NCBI RefSeq assembly: GCF_023017165.1
Contig: NZ_JALKBW010000001.1
Location: forward strand, 868,001 to 932,000
Origin: Gordonia alkaliphila
GTDB taxonomy: Bacteria > Actinomycetota > Actinomycetes > Mycobacteriales > Mycobacteriaceae
Direction: 5' to 3'
Length of the DNA: 64,000 nucleotides
Both the position numbers and the translations under genes were made by a program. This document shows positions 16,163 through 25,824 of this stretch, in pieces; position 1 is the first letter of the stretch, and the number at the start of each line of letters is the position of its first letter. The notes below the pieces were generated by a model, which saw only the letters and a list, made by a program, of their open reading frames with translations, made no database searches and was not told the DNA's origin.

Positions 16163-17715
16163 GTCGTCTTCAGATCCAAGTGCACGCGCTGCCAGGCGGA
16201 GCGGCGAGCGCCGTCCGGGTCCTTCTCCACGCGGACCGGGTCGTCGAGGACCAGGACGTGGCGGTGTTCGGCGTCGTACTTGGGCCAGTGCCCGGCCGGG
16301 ACGCCGGTCCGCGCGAACCACGACCACAGCGACTGCATGGTGGAGGTGATGCGGCGGGTGGAGCGCCAGCTGCCGAGCGCGGCGAGGCCGGCGCCGATCG
16401 GGTGGCGGTAGATGCCGAACACGGCGAACAGTTCGGTGGCGTGGGTGGCGCCGATGCCGGTGGCCTTGAGGGCGGCCACCGAGTAGTCGAAGCGGTACAC
16501 GTAGGTGTCCGAATGCTCGGAGTGGTGCTGGGCGAAGATCGTCGTCGGCACCCAGAACACGGCGTCGGCGGCGAGGCGGACCTCGTCGCGGGTGCCCGGG
16601 TAGAGGCGGGCCAGCTCCTGGCGCACCTCGGGGTCGTGCACGCCGACCAGCATGTGGGTGGGCTCGGGCAGGATCGACCAGAACCGGGCGAACAGTTCGC
16701 CCTCGTCGAGGTTGGTGCCGACGATCAGCGGCACCCGCAGCGTCTGCCCGGCCATCGCGGTATCGACCGGGCTGAGCGGCAGGTAGTCGCCGTCGACGAC
16801 GGGCGCGAACGGCATCGGGTCCGACAGCTGTGCGTGGCGGGTGAAGCCGAGGAGCCGGTTGCCGGCCTTGAGCAGGTCGTACGGACCGGCTTCGTCGACG
16901 ACGCGGGCCACCAGCTCGGGGTCCAGGCGCGGTTCGGTGCGTTCGGGGCCGGTGCGGCGTTCCGGGTCCATCACCTGGCGGACGAACTCGTCGGTGAAGA
17001 TCTCGGCGTTCTCGCGCTGCACCACCAGGTCGGCGGCCGGGCTCTGCGAGATGGCGCGGGAGAACAGGCCTTCGGCGGCCGGGGTGGAGAGCAGGGTCAG
17101 CACGGCGGCGCCGCCGGCGCTCTCGCCGAACACGGTGACCCGCTCGGGGTCGCCGCCGAACGCGGCGATGTTGCGCTGCACCCATTCGAGGGCGGCCACC
17201 ATGTCGCGCAGGCCGCAGTTGGTGTCGAACGGGCGCTCCGGGGTGGAGTAGTCGCTCAGGTCCAGGAACCCGAACGGACCGAAGCGGTAGTTCACCGTCA
17301 CCACGATCACGTCGCGGGCCCGGGCCAGGAAGGCGCCGTCGTAGATGGGGGTGGCCGAGCCGCCCAGGATGTACGCGCCGCCGTAGTTGAACACCATCAC
17401 CGGGCGCGGGGTGGCCGAGATGCCGTCCGGCGCGAACACGTTGAGGGTGAGGCAGTCTTCGCTGCGCGGCTGGTACGAGCCGTCGGCGCGGGCGGTGAAC
17501 AGCTTGTCCTGGATCGGCGAGTTGCCGTACTCGTGGCAGGTCAGCACGTCGTCCCACGGCTCCACGGGCTGCGGCGCCCGGAAGCGCAGCGGACCCACCG
17601 GCGGCGCCGCGTAGGGAATGCCCAGCCAGGCGGTGGTGCCGCGGCGGCTGCGGGCCCCACGGATCCCGTCGACCTTGCCTTCGGCTGTTGCGACGATCGT
17701 GTCCATCTGTGCCAT
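16135..17715 (-). CDS. Type B carboxylesterase/lipase family protein
   Basis: A 526-residue alpha/beta hydrolase of the carboxylesterase type B family. The opening shows WLGIPYAAPPVGPLRF and EDCLTLNVFAP, the nucleophile serine sits in VTVFGESAGGAAVLTLL, and later blocks GTNLDEGELF and GATHATELFAVFG provide the regions that carry the acidic and histidine members of the triad. There is no signal peptide. ATG 17715 is used; a second ATG nine bases on is possible. It hydrolyses carboxylic esters; the natural substrate is unknown. The pxpA gene diverges upstream. Confidence 0.88.
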   Translation of the reverse strand: MAQMDTIVATAEGKVDGIRGARSRRGTTAWLGIPYAAPPVGPLRFRAPQPVEPWDDVLTCHEYGNSPIQDKLFTARADGSYQPRSEDCLTLNVFAPDGISATPRPVMVFNYGGAYILGGSATPIYDGAFLARARDVIVVTVNYRFGPFGFLDLSDYSTPERPFDTNCGLRDMVAALEWVQRNIAAFGGDPERVTVFGESAGGAAVLTLLSTPAAEGLFSRAISQSPAADLVVQRENAEIFTDEFVRQVMDPERRTGPERTEPRLDPELVARVVDEAGPYDLLKAGNRLLGFTRHAQLSDPMPFAPVVDGDYLPLSPVDTAMAGQTLRVPLIVGTNLDEGELFARFWSILPEPTHMLVGVHDPEVRQELARLYPGTRDEVRLAADAVFWVPTTIFAQHHSEHSDTYVYRFDYSVAALKATGIGATHATELFAVFGIYRHPIGAGLAALGSWRSTRRITSTMQSLWSWFARTGVPAGHWPKYDAEHRHVLVLDDPVRVEKDPDGARRSAWQRVHLDLKTTWNDALREQ

Positions 17716-17773
17716 GACTGAACACCCTAACGCCGCCGGGCAGCCGGTGGTTTCGCGGACCTACCATGGAGGC

Positions 17774-18526
17774 ATGACGATCCCCGCGCTCCCGGTCGTG
17801 GTCGATGTGAACGCCGACCTCGGCGAAGGCGTGGGCGACGACGCCGCGATGGTGCGCCTGGTCTCCAGCGCCAACGTGGCCTGCGGCTTCCACGCGGGCA
17901 CCCCGATCGAGCTGCGCCGCACGTGCGAGCTGGCGGTGGCCGCCGACGTGCGGATCGGTGCGCAGGTGTCGTACCCGGACTGGGACGGTTTCGGTCGCCG
18001 GTTCATGGACATCGACTCGGATCAGTTGATCGCCGACGTGCTGTTCCAGATCGGCGCGCTCACCGCGATCGCCCGGTCGGTGGGCGGCACCGTCGACTAC
18101 GTGAAGCCGCACGGCGCGCTGTACAACGCGATCGTCGGACATCGGGAGCAGGCGCGGGCGGTGGTCACCGCGGTGGCCGACGCCGGGCTGCCGCTGATGA
18201 GCCTGCCCGGTTCGGTGGCATTGGAACTGGCCCGCGAGGCCGGGGTCCCGGTGTTCACCGAGGCCTTCGCCGACCGCGCCTACACGCCGCAGGGCACGCT
18301 GGTGCCGCGCACCGAGCCCGGCTCGGTCCTCACCGATTCCGCCGCCGTCGCCGCGCGCGTGGTGCAGCTCGCGACGACGGGTGCGATCACCGCGATCGAC
18401 GGCACGCCGATTGCCGTCCACGCCGACTCGATCTGTCTGCACGGGGACACCCCCGGCGCGGTGGCGCACGCCACCGCGGTCCGGGCCGCGCTGGCCGAGG
18501 CCGGCGTGCTGGTCCGCGCGAGGTGA
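17774..18526 (+). CDS. pxpA: 5-oxoprolinase subunit PxpA (LamB/YcsF family)
   Basis: A 250-residue protein of the LamB/YcsF family, now known as PxpA, which with PxpB and PxpC opens 5-oxoproline to glutamate using ATP. Conserved segments are VDVNADLGEG, SSANVACGFHAGTP, RIGAQVSYPD, VDYVKPHGALYN and ADSICLHGDTPGA. It starts at ATG 17774 behind TGGAGG. PxpB/PxpC genes are not next to it; instead rarD starts four bases before its stop (GTGA overlap). Confidence 0.92.
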   Translation: MTIPALPVVVDVNADLGEGVGDDAAMVRLVSSANVACGFHAGTPIELRRTCELAVAADVRIGAQVSYPDWDGFGRRFMDIDSDQLIADVLFQIGALTAIARSVGGTVDYVKPHGALYNAIVGHREQARAVVTAVADAGLPLMSLPGSVALELAREAGVPVFTEAFADRAYTPQGTLVPRTEPGSVLTDSAAVAARVVQLATTGAITAIDGTPIAVHADSICLHGDTPGAVAHATAVRAALAEAGVLVRAR

Positions 18527-19440
18527 TCGGCAAGCGCCTGGCCACCGAATCCGCACGCGGAGTGGCCGCGGGTTTCGGCGCGTACGGCATCTGGGGTCTG
18601 TTCCCCATCTACTTCGACGCGCTGCGCCCCACCGGTCCGTGGGAGATCCTGGCCAACCGCATCGTGTGGACGGCGCTGCTGTGCCTGCTGATCCTCGGGG
18701 TGGGCCGGGACTGGTCGTGGCTGCCGCCGCTGCTGCGTCGTCGCACCCTGATGGTGGGCGTCACCGCGGCGGCCCTGCTGATCGGCATCAACTGGGTGGT
18801 CTACGTGGCGGCGGTGACGTCCGGGCACACCAGCGACGCCGCGCTCGGCTACTTCCTGAATCCACTGGTCACGGTGGCCCTGGGCGTGGTGGTGCTGCGC
18901 GAGCACCTGCGGCCGCTGCAGTGGACGGCGGTCGGCATCGGTGCGGTGGCCGGGGTGTACCTGGCGGTGGCGGGCGGCTCGTTCCCGTTCACCGCGCTGG
19001 TGCTGGCGACGTCGTTCGCCCTGTACGGCCTGGTGAAGAACCGGGTGGGCGCCACCCTGCCCGCGCTGCACAGCCTCACGCTGGAGACGCTGATCCTGCT
19101 GCCGATCGCCACGCTGATCCTGGTGATCATCGCGGTGGGTCCGGGCCTGTCGTTCGGCACCGAGGGGCCGGTGCACACCGGGCTGCTGATCTTCAGCGGT
19201 GTCGCCACCGCCGTCCCGCTGCTGCTGTTCGCGGCCTCTGCCCGACGGATCCCGCTGACCACCGTCGGCCTGATCCAGTTCGTGACGCCGGTGATTCAGC
19301 TGGTCTGCGCGGTCACGATCCTCGGCGAGACGGTGCCTACGGCGCGGTGGATCGGTTTCGGCATCGTGTGGCTGGCCCTGCTGGTGCTCAGCCTCGACGC
19401 CGTGCGCCGGATCAGACCCCGGCGACCCGCCGCTGCCTAG
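18523..19440 (+). CDS. rarD: EamA family transporter RarD
   Basis: A 305-residue membrane protein with about ten hydrophobic helices, of the RarD branch of the drug/metabolite transporter superfamily. The opening [18 protein letters not shown] and later [22 protein letters not shown] are typical of RarD, as is [20 protein letters not shown]. It is read from GTG 18523, overlapping the pxpA stop. Substrates are not established. Its last 29 bases overlap the end of the convergent rlmB gene, so both C-termini are encoded by the same DNA. Confidence 0.88.
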   Translation: MIGKRLATESARGVAAGFGAYGIWGLFPIYFDALRPTGPWEILANRIVWTALLCLLILGVGRDWSWLPPLLRRRTLMVGVTAAALLIGINWVVYVAAVTSGHTSDAALGYFLNPLVTVALGVVVLREHLRPLQWTAVGIGAVAGVYLAVAGGSFPFTALVLATSFALYGLVKNRVGATLPALHSLTLETLILLPIATLILVIIAVGPGLSFGTEGPVHTGLLIFSGVATAVPLLLFAASARRIPLTTVGLIQFVTPVIQLVCAVTILGETVPTARWIGFGIVWLALLVLSLDAVRRIRPRRPAAA

Positions 19441-20374
19441 CGAACTCGGCGAGCACCACACCGGCCGCGACCGACGCGTTGAGGCTCTCCACGTCGCCGG
19501 CCATCGGTACCGAGAGCACCGAGTCGCAGGTCTCGCGGACCAGGCGCGAGAGGCCCTTGCCCTCGGAGCCGACCACCACGACCACCGGGCCGGTGCCGTC
19601 GTAGTCGTCGAGGGTCACGTCGCCGCCGGCGTCGAGGCCGACGATCTGGCAGCCCGCCTTGGCCCAGTCGACCAGGGTGCGGGTGAGGTTCGGGGCCTGC
19701 GCGACGGGCAGCCGCGCGGCCGCTCCGGCGCTGGTGCGCCAGGCCACCGCGGTGACGCTGGCGCTGCGGCGCTGCGGGATCAGCACGCCGTGGCCGCCGA
19801 ACGCGGCGACGCTGCGGATCACGGCGCCCAGGTTGCGCGGGTCGGTGATGTTGTCCAGCGCCACCAGCAGCGGCGGGTTCGGCGCGGCGAGCGCGTCGGC
19901 CAGCAGGTCGTCGGGGTGCGTGTACTTGTACTCGGGCACCTGCAGCGCCAGACCCTGGTGCAGGCCGTTCGCGGTGAACCGGTCGAGTTCGAGCTTGCCC
20001 GCCTCGAGGATCGCGATGCCCATGTCGCCGGCCAGGGCGATGGCTTCGCGGACGCGGTCGTCGGCCGAGATGGTGGTCATCACGTACAGCGCGGTGGCCG
20101 GGATGCCGGCGCGCAGGCACTCGACCACCGGGTTGCGGCCCACCACGTACTCGGGGCCTTCTTCCTTGCGTCGCTGCGCGCTGCGCTGACCGGCCACCGC
20201 CTTGGCGTTGGCCTTCGCCTTCTTGTGGGCCGCATGGTAGGTGCGGTCGACGGCCTTCGGGGTGGCACCCCGGGCCTCGAGGCCGCGGCGGCGGTTGCCG
20301 CCCGAGCCCACGGTCTGGCCCTTCTTGCTGCCGTCCTTGCGGATGGCGCCCTTGCGCTTGGAGTTGCCGGCCAT
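19412..20374 (-). CDS. rlmB: 23S rRNA (guanosine-2'-O-)-methyltransferase RlmB
   Basis: A 320-residue SpoU/TrmH-family RNA methyltransferase. A basic disordered N-terminal tail of about 85 residues precedes the substrate-binding domain ([15 protein letters not shown]) and the knotted SAM-binding domain with [32 protein letters not shown] and [19 protein letters not shown], the three SpoU motifs. The predicted target is G2251 of 23S rRNA. ATG 20374 shares one base with the cysS stop. It corresponds to Rv3579c beside cysS. Confidence 0.9.
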   Translation of the reverse strand: MAGNSKRKGAIRKDGSKKGQTVGSGGNRRRGLEARGATPKAVDRTYHAAHKKAKANAKAVAGQRSAQRRKEEGPEYVVGRNPVVECLRAGIPATALYVMTTISADDRVREAIALAGDMGIAILEAGKLELDRFTANGLHQGLALQVPEYKYTHPDDLLADALAAPNPPLLVALDNITDPRNLGAVIRSVAAFGGHGVLIPQRRSASVTAVAWRTSAGAAARLPVAQAPNLTRTLVDWAKAGCQIVGLDAGGDVTLDDYDGTGPVVVVVGSEGKGLSRLVRETCDSVLSVPMAGDVESLNASVAAGVVLAEFARQRRVAGV

Positions 20375-21786
20375 CAGATGTCCTTCTGTTCCAGCGCCCA
20401 CTGGGCACCGTCGGGGGTATCGGTCACGGTCACGCCGGCCGCCGCCAGGCGGTCGCGGACCTCGTCGGCCACGGCCCAGTCCTTGGCGGCCCGGGCGGCG
20501 GCACGACGTTCCAGCTCGGCGCCGATCAGCACGTCGAGCGCGGCGGTGGCCGCTTCGTCGTCGGCTCCGGCGGTGTGCCAGTGCGGGTCGAGCGGGTCGG
20601 TGCCGAGGATGCCGAGCATCGCGCGGACCTGTCCGGCGATGGCGCGGGCCTTCTCGCCGTCACCGGCTTCGAGGGCGGTGTTACCCTCGCGAACGGCGTT
20701 GTGCACCACCGCGAGTGCCGCGGGCACGCCCAGGTCGTCGTCGAGCGCCGCCGCGAATTCGCTGGGGACCTGGCCGATTTCGACGTCGCCGACGCGGTCG
20801 ACGACGCGGTGCACGAACGACTCCACGCGCCGGTAGCCCGCGGCGGCCTCGTGCAGGGCGCCGTCGGAGTATTCGAGCATGGAGCGGTAGTGGGCGCTGC
20901 CCAGGTAGTAGCGCAGCTCCACCGGCCGCACCTTCTTGAGCATCTCGGGGATGGAGACCACGTTGCCGAGGCTCTTGCTCATCTTCTCGCCGCTCATGGT
21001 GACCCAGCCGTTGTGCAGCCAGTACTGCGCGAAGCCGTCGCCGGCGCCGTGGCTCTGGGCGATCTCGTTCTCGTGGTGCGGGAAGATCAGATCCATTCCG
21101 CCGCAATGGATGTCGAACTCGGCGCCGAGGAGGCTGGTGGCCATGGCCGAGCATTCGAGATGCCAGCCGGGGCGGCCGTCGCCCCACGGGGTGGGCCACG
21201 ACGGCTCGCCGGGCTTGGCGCTCTTCCACAGGGTGAAGTCGCGCGGGTCGCGTTTGCCGGTACCCGCGCTCTCGCCCTGGTGCACGTCGTCGAGCTTGTG
21301 GCCGGACAGGCTGCCGTACTCGGGGAGGCTGCGCACGTCGAAGTAGACGTTGCCGTCGGCCTCGTAGGCGTGGCCGCGTTCGATGAGGCGCTGCATGTAG
21401 GTCACCATCTGCGTCACGAAGCCGGTGGCCCGCGGTTCCGCGGACGGCGGCAGCACGCCGAGGGCGTCGTAGGCGGAGGCGAACTCGCGCTCGTGGGTGG
21501 CGGCCCACTCCCACCACGGGCGGTCGTGGTCGGCGGCCTTGCTCAGGATCTTGTCGTCGATGTCGGTCACGTTGCGGACGAAGAGGACGTCGAGGCCGCC
21601 GCCGTCGCGGTCGGGGTGCGCCAACCAGCGGCGCAGCACGTCGAAGGCGATGCCCGAGCGCACGTGGCCGATGTGCGGAACACCCTGCACGGTGGCGCCG
21701 CACAGGTACACGGTGGCGGTACCCGGGCGCAGCGGGGTGAAGTCACGGATTTCGCGGGCCGCGGAGTCGTACAGGCGGAGAGTCAC
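20374..21786 (-). CDS. cysS: Cysteinyl-tRNA synthetase
   Basis: A 470-residue class I tRNA synthetase charging tRNA-Cys. It has the HIGH motif in [16 protein letters not shown], zinc-site residues including HLECSAMA and HHENEIAQS, and the KMSKS loop in [11 protein letters not shown]. The C-terminal DALR and anticodon regions are complete. GTG 21786 is the start. It could be confused with the related mycothiol enzyme MshC, but the [15 protein letters not shown] form and full anticodon-binding C-terminus are those of CysS. It lies downstream of ispD-ispF, as in Rv3580c-Rv3582c. Confidence 0.95.
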   Translation of the reverse strand: MTLRLYDSAAREIRDFTPLRPGTATVYLCGATVQGVPHIGHVRSGIAFDVLRRWLAHPDRDGGGLDVLFVRNVTDIDDKILSKAADHDRPWWEWAATHEREFASAYDALGVLPPSAEPRATGFVTQMVTYMQRLIERGHAYEADGNVYFDVRSLPEYGSLSGHKLDDVHQGESAGTGKRDPRDFTLWKSAKPGEPSWPTPWGDGRPGWHLECSAMATSLLGAEFDIHCGGMDLIFPHHENEIAQSHGAGDGFAQYWLHNGWVTMSGEKMSKSLGNVVSIPEMLKKVRPVELRYYLGSAHYRSMLEYSDGALHEAAAGYRRVESFVHRVVDRVGDVEIGQVPSEFAAALDDDLGVPAALAVVHNAVREGNTALEAGDGEKARAIAGQVRAMLGILGTDPLDPHWHTAGADDEAATAALDVLIGAELERRAAARAAKDWAVADEVRDRLAAAGVTVTDTPDGAQWALEQKDI

Positions 21787-21797
21787 GACCTGCGATT

Positions 21798-22262
21798 CTA
21801 CTTGAGCGCGACCAGTGCTGTGGCCACGGCCGCGATGCCCTCGCCGCGACCGGTCAGGCCCAGCCCGTCGGTGGTGGTGGCCGACACCGACACCGGCGCC
21901 CCGAGCAACTCCGAGAGCACCTTCTGCGCCTCGTCGCGGCGGGGTCCGATCTTGGGTCGGTTGCCGATCACCTGCACGGCGCCGTTGACGGGGGCGAAGC
22001 CGTTGTCGTCGAGCAGCTTCGCCACGTGCGCGAGCATCTGCGCGCCGGTGACGCCGGCCCATTCGGGGCGGTCGACGCCGAAGACGGAGCCGAGGTCGCC
22101 CAGGCTCGACGCCGACAGCAGCGCGTCGCACAGCGCGTGGACGCCGACATCGCCGTCGGAGTGGCCGGCCGCGCCGTCGTCGTCGGGGAACAGCAGTCCC
22201 ACCATCCAGCAGTCGCGACCAGCTTCGATCGCGTGCACGTCGGTGGCGATACCCACTCGCAT
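21798..22262 (-). CDS. ispF: 2-C-methyl-D-erythritol 2,4-cyclodiphosphate synthase
   Basis: A 154-residue MEP-pathway enzyme forming the cyclodiphosphate intermediate of isoprenoid synthesis. The metal ligands Asp8 and His10 are in GIATDVHAI and the third in [17 protein letters not shown]; the late [17 protein letters not shown] segment is diagnostic. It starts at ATG 22262, eight bases after ispD, and 11 bases before cysS. The order ispD-ispF-cysS is conserved in mycobacteria. Confidence 0.96.
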   Translation of the reverse strand: MRVGIATDVHAIEAGRDCWMVGLLFPDDDGAAGHSDGDVGVHALCDALLSASSLGDLGSVFGVDRPEWAGVTGAQMLAHVAKLLDDNGFAPVNGAVQVIGNRPKIGPRRDEAQKVLSELLGAPVSVSATTTDGLGLTGRGEGIAAVATALVALK

Positions 22263-22270
22263 GAAGGTCC

Positions 22271-22948
22271 TCAGCTCTCGTCCAGCAGCAGTCGTGCCAT
22301 TCGCAGATCGAACGGGGTGGTGATCTTGAAGGCCAGCGGATCGCCGGGCACCACCTGCACCGGCACGCCGAGGGCTTCGACCAGCCCGGCATCGTCGGTG
22401 GCGTCGCCGCCGCCGGAGTGCGCGTGCCGCAGCAGTTCCGCGGTGAAGCCCTGCGGGGTGCCGACGGCACGCAGTTCGCTGCGATCGGGGGTGGCGAGCA
22501 CGGTCTCGGCGTCGTCGACGCGCTTGAGAGTGTCGACCACCGGAAGTCCGGGGATCACGGCGCGGGCGCCGTCGCGCAGCGCGTGCACCACGTCCGCGAA
22601 CAAGGCGGGCGGGGTGAGGGCGCGGGCGGCGTCGTGCACCAGAACCAGTTCGGTGTCCGGTCCGGCGGCGGCGAGGCCGGCGCGGACCGAGTCACTGCGT
22701 TCGGCGCCGCCGACGGTGACGGTCACTTCGGGTCGGTCCGAGTATTCGGCGTCGATCTGCGCGGCCAGGTCGGCCGGCACGATCACCACCACTTGGTCGA
22801 CGACCCCGGATGCGAGAGCAGCGGACACGCTGTGCTGCAGCAGTGTCCGCTCTCCCACCATCACGAAGGCCTTGGGGATGGGCAAACCCAGACGGGTGCC
22901 CATGCCCGCAGCCGGAATCAGGGCGACGACGCGCCCCGCACGCTGCAA
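22271..22948 (-). CDS. ispD: 2-C-methyl-D-erythritol 4-phosphate cytidylyltransferase
   Basis: A 225-residue nucleotidyltransferase of the MEP pathway. It begins [20 protein letters not shown], the CTP-binding loop, and continues with [13 protein letters not shown] and the family-specific C-terminal [21 protein letters not shown]. The start codon is two bases after the carD stop. It supplies CDP-methylerythritol toward the product used by IspF encoded next door (the intermediate IspE step is encoded elsewhere). Confidence 0.95.
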   Translation of the reverse strand: MQRAGRVVALIPAAGMGTRLGLPIPKAFVMVGERTLLQHSVSAALASGVVDQVVVIVPADLAAQIDAEYSDRPEVTVTVGGAERSDSVRAGLAAAGPDTELVLVHDAARALTPPALFADVVHALRDGARAVIPGLPVVDTLKRVDDAETVLATPDRSELRAVGTPQGFTAELLRHAHSGGGDATDDAGLVEALGVPVQVVPGDPLAFKITTPFDLRMARLLLDES

Positions 22949-22950
22949 CG

Positions 22951-23439
22951 TCAGGACGCCGCAGCCAGGATCTGATCAAGGATCGTGTCGGCGCGCTCGG
23001 AATCGGTGTCCTGCGCGAGCGACAGCTCGTCGACCAGCACGCGACGGGCGCGGGTCAGCATGCGCTTCTCGCCTGCCGACAGACCGCGGTCCTGCTCACG
23101 ACGCCACAGGTCGCGCACGATCTCGGACACCTTGATGATGTCGCCGGAGATCAGCTTCTCCTGATTGGCCTTGAACCGACGCGCCCAGTTGGTCGGCTCC
23201 TCCGCGTGCTCGGCACGCAGAACCTCGAAAACTTCGTCCAGCCCTTCAGCGCCCACCACGTCGCGCACACCGACGTATTCCAGCTTGCTGGAGGGGATCT
23301 GGACCGTCATGTCACCATCGGTGACCTTCAGGACCAGGTACTCGACCTCTTCACCCTTGATGGTCCGAACGATGACGTCTTCCACCCGGGCTGCACCATG
23401 ATGCGGGTAGACCACGGTGTCGCCAACTTTGAAATTCAA
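22951..23439 (-). CDS. carD: RNA polymerase-binding transcription factor CarD
   Basis: A 162-residue CarD, an essential mycobacterial-type regulator that binds the RNA polymerase beta subunit through its N-terminal Tudor-like domain and stabilises open promoter complexes through its C-terminal helical domain. [20 protein letters not shown] opens the RNAP-interacting domain, and [14 protein letters not shown] contains the conserved tryptophan that wedges at the upstream edge of the bubble. Length and sequence match Rv3583c closely. It leads an apparent carD-ispD-ispF-cysS-rlmB operon. Confidence 0.96.
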   Translation of the reverse strand: MNFKVGDTVVYPHHGAARVEDVIVRTIKGEEVEYLVLKVTDGDMTVQIPSSKLEYVGVRDVVGAEGLDEVFEVLRAEHAEEPTNWARRFKANQEKLISGDIIKVSEIVRDLWRREQDRGLSAGEKRMLTRARRVLVDELSLAQDTDSERADTILDQILAAAS

Positions 23440-23466
23440 TGCTCCATGCCCCTTTCGAGTGACCTT

Positions 23467-23496
23467 AGTCTAACACGCGCGTACCGACGGAGTTCC
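23467..23496 (-). promoter_or_regulatory. carD: Candidate carD promoter with ECF-like elements
   Basis: On the minus strand GGAAC (complement of 23492-23496) and GTT (complement of 23472-23474) are 17 bases apart, which fits the SigE/SigH-type pattern GGAAC-N17-18-GTT of mycobacteria. A TAGACT hexamer (complement of 23467-23472) overlaps the same spot and could serve the housekeeping sigma factor. The carD ATG is about 28 bases downstream. Confidence 0.38.
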
Positions 23497-23598
23497 CGAC
23501 GGCGCAGGTCAGGGCACCTGACCGCCCCGGCAGCCGAAACCCGCGGAGGCTTTTTCGGACCAATCTGGCCACCCCGTCGGACTTTTACCGGGCCCGCC

Positions 23599-23615
23599 CA
23601 CTACGCTGCGTAGTG
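23599..23615. promoter_or_regulatory. 17-bp perfect palindrome upstream of lpqE
   Basis: CACTACG and CGTAGTG flank a 3-base centre (CTG). The palindrome lies about 52 bases upstream of the lpqE start and about 160 bases from the carD start, in the divergent intergenic region. It has the shape of a dimeric regulator site (TetR/MarR size), but no regulator gene is adjacent. Confidence 0.35.
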
Positions 23616-23667
23616 AAGCGTCATGCGGAGCCACGTGTGATGCGCTAAAAATCTTCGGAGGATTCAG

Positions 23668-24399
23668 GTGTCAGTCTTCACTCGGACCACCCGCCGCGTC
23701 GCCACCGGCACCGCGATCACTGCGCTCGGCCTGGCGGTCGCGCTGGGCACCACCGCGTGCAGCTCGGGCAAGATCGCGCAGACCAACAACCAGGAAGCCG
23801 CGATCAACGGCGCCAACGGCACCCTCAAGCTGGGTGCCGGCGAGGAGATCGACGGCCAGGTCGTCGATCCGGGCTCGGTCGCCGTGCGCAACCTGCAGAT
23901 CATGTACCCGGTGGACAACTCCGCCGAGATCTTCGGCGACGGCGGACCGTTCAAGCTGGTGTTCACCATCGCGAACGACAGCGTGATCCGGAAGGTCAAG
24001 CTGACCGGCATCACCGCCGCCAAGGGCAAGGTGGAGTTCATCAACTCCTCCGGCGCACGTTCGGCCAACCCCGGCGACGCCGGCCTGATCGCCCCGGGAG
24101 CCGCACTCAACGCGGGCGTGCCGTCGAACGTTCCGGCCGAGGACGCCAAGAAGGACGGCATCTCGCGGGTCGACGCCGAGCTGTCCGGCACCGGCGACAC
24201 CGTCGCCACCGGCCTGACCACCCCGCTGACCCTGCACTTCGAGATCTACGACCTGGAGATGGGCCCGGACGGCAAGCCGCGCAACGCTCCGATCGCCAAG
24301 AAGTCGATCACCGTCAACACGCCGGTCGACGGCACCCCGGTGACCGAGCGTCAGGACACCGTCCGCGACGTGCAGCCCCCGGCCGGCGAGGGCCACTGA
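23668..24399 (+). CDS. lpqE: LpqE-like lipoprotein
   Basis: A 243-residue exported lipoprotein corresponding in place and layout to LpqE (Rv3584). The signal peptide has twin arginines (TRRVATG), a hydrophobic core and a C-terminal TTAC lipobox. The mature part is a beta-rich domain with the segments VRNLQIMYPVDNSAEIF and VKLTGITAAKGKVEF and ends in a Pro/Gly tail. GTG 23668 is chosen since GGAGGA precedes it at the right distance. It diverges from carD and is followed by radA after 23 bases. Function not established. Confidence 0.85.
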   Translation: MSVFTRTTRRVATGTAITALGLAVALGTTACSSGKIAQTNNQEAAINGANGTLKLGAGEEIDGQVVDPGSVAVRNLQIMYPVDNSAEIFGDGGPFKLVFTIANDSVIRKVKLTGITAAKGKVEFINSSGARSANPGDAGLIAPGAALNAGVPSNVPAEDAKKDGISRVDAELSGTGDTVATGLTTPLTLHFEIYDLEMGPDGKPRNAPIAKKSITVNTPVDGTPVTERQDTVRDVQPPAGEGH

Positions 24400-24422
24400 T
24401 CTTCCTCGTCGAGCGGTAACGC

Positions 24423-25796
24423 ATGGCGAAGATCAAAACGCTCTACCGCTGCGCGGCCTGCGGGCACCAGGTGCCCAAATGGGTCGGCCGCTGCCCGGAC
24501 TGCGGCGAGTGGGGTTCCATCGAAGAAGGCGCCCCGCCCGTCGCGGCGAGCGGCGCCCCCTCGGTGGCCCCGCGCAGTCCCGCGGTGCGCATCACCGAGA
24601 TCGACGCGAACGCGGCCGGCGCCGTCCCCACCGGAATCGGTGAGTTGGATCGGGTGCTCGGCCGCGGCGTCGTTCCCGGGTCCGTGATTCTGCTGGCCGG
24701 TGAGCCGGGCGTCGGAAAGTCGACGCTGCTGCTCGAGGCCGTGAAGCATTGGGCGCAGGCCGGGCGGACCGCGCTGTACGTGACCGGCGAGGAATCGGCC
24801 GGACAGGTACGACTGCGCGCCGAGCGCACCGACGCCGTCCACGAGAACATCTATCTGGCGGCCGAGACCGATCTGGCCACCATCCTGGGGCACGTGGAGC
24901 AGGTGCGTCCCACGCTGCTGATCGTCGACTCGGTGCAGACCGTGGTCGCGACCGGCACCGACGGGGTGTCCGGCGGTGTCACGCAGATCCGCGCCTCCAC
25001 CACCGCGCTGGTGTCGCTGGCCAAGAACTCCGGCGTCGCGGTGATCCTGGTGGGTCACGTGACCAAGGACGGCAACGTCGCCGGGCCCAGGTCGTTGGAG
25101 CATCTGGTCGACGTGGTGCTGTCGTTCGAGGGCGACCGCCACTCCTCGCTGCGGTTGATCCGCGGCATCAAGAACCGCTTCGGCGCCTCCGACGAGGTGG
25201 GTTGCTTCGAGCAGCGCGCCGACGGCATTCACGAGGTGGCCGATCCGTCGGGGATCTTCGTGCACCAGCACGGCGGCGCCGTGGCCGGCAGCGTGAATCT
25301 GGTCGCGATGGACGGTCGTCGTGCGATGGTCGGCGAGATTCAGGCGCTGCTGCACAAGACGCAGGCCAACATGCCGCGGCGGGCGGCGTCCGGGCTGGAC
25401 GCGGCGCGCATGTCGATGATGTTGGCCGTCGCGGCCAAGCACTCGGGCATGGCGACCTACGACCAGGAGGTCTACGTCTCCACCGTGGGCGGCATGAAGG
25501 TGACCGAGCCGGCCGCCGACCTGGCGATCTTCCTGGCACTCAAGTCGTCGTTCACCGACAAGCCGATCCCCCACGGGACCGTGGCGATCGGCGAGGTGGG
25601 CCTGACCGGCGAGATCCGCCGGGTGTCGTCCACCGCGCGACGCGTCGCCGAGGCCAAGCGCCTGGGCTTCACCCACGCGGTGATCCCGAGCGGGACCGAC
25701 GAGGAGATGCCGAGCGGGATCCGGATCAGCAAGGTGTCAGACCTGAGCGAAGCCCACCGCGCCGCCACCCGCTCGTACACCGACGCCCCCTTCTGA
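24423..25796 (+). CDS. radA: DNA repair protein RadA
   Basis: A 457-residue RadA/Sms, a RecA-related ATPase that promotes branch migration in recombination. An N-terminal zinc finger (CAACGHQVPKWVGRCPDCGEW) is followed by a RecA-like core with Walker A GEPGVGKS, Walker B LLIVDSVQT, and the RadA-specific KNRFG motif near residue 250, then a C-terminal Lon-protease-like domain with GTVAIGEVGLTGEIRRV. In M. tuberculosis disA follows immediately; here about 17.5 kb of accessory DNA separates them, and a 19-bp repeat starts 8 bases after the stop. Confidence 0.95.
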   Translation: MAKIKTLYRCAACGHQVPKWVGRCPDCGEWGSIEEGAPPVAASGAPSVAPRSPAVRITEIDANAAGAVPTGIGELDRVLGRGVVPGSVILLAGEPGVGKSTLLLEAVKHWAQAGRTALYVTGEESAGQVRLRAERTDAVHENIYLAAETDLATILGHVEQVRPTLLIVDSVQTVVATGTDGVSGGVTQIRASTTALVSLAKNSGVAVILVGHVTKDGNVAGPRSLEHLVDVVLSFEGDRHSSLRLIRGIKNRFGASDEVGCFEQRADGIHEVADPSGIFVHQHGGAVAGSVNLVAMDGRRAMVGEIQALLHKTQANMPRRAASGLDAARMSMMLAVAAKHSGMATYDQEVYVSTVGGMKVTEPAADLAIFLALKSSFTDKPIPHGTVAIGEVGLTGEIRRVSSTARRVAEAKRLGFTHAVIPSGTDEEMPSGIRISKVSDLSEAHRAATRSYTDAPF

Positions 25797-25803
25797 TCCC
25801 GCC

Positions 25804-25822
25804 CCCTGAGCTTGTCGAAGGG
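25804..25822 (+). repeat. 19-bp CCCTGAGCTTGTCGAAGGG repeat
   Basis: An exact copy of the motif lies between the radA stop (25796) and the stop of the convergent DUF222 gene (25825). Ends CCCT and AGGG are complementary. It marks the left edge of the accessory region. Confidence 0.75.
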
Positions 25823-25824
25823 CC

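Noticed and set aside
16163..18556. A long minus-strand open frame running through the carboxylesterase and pxpA genes
   Set aside because: It is a shadow frame of the high-GC genes on the same and opposite strands; only its last part (from GTG 16162) encodes a real DUF2599 lipoprotein.
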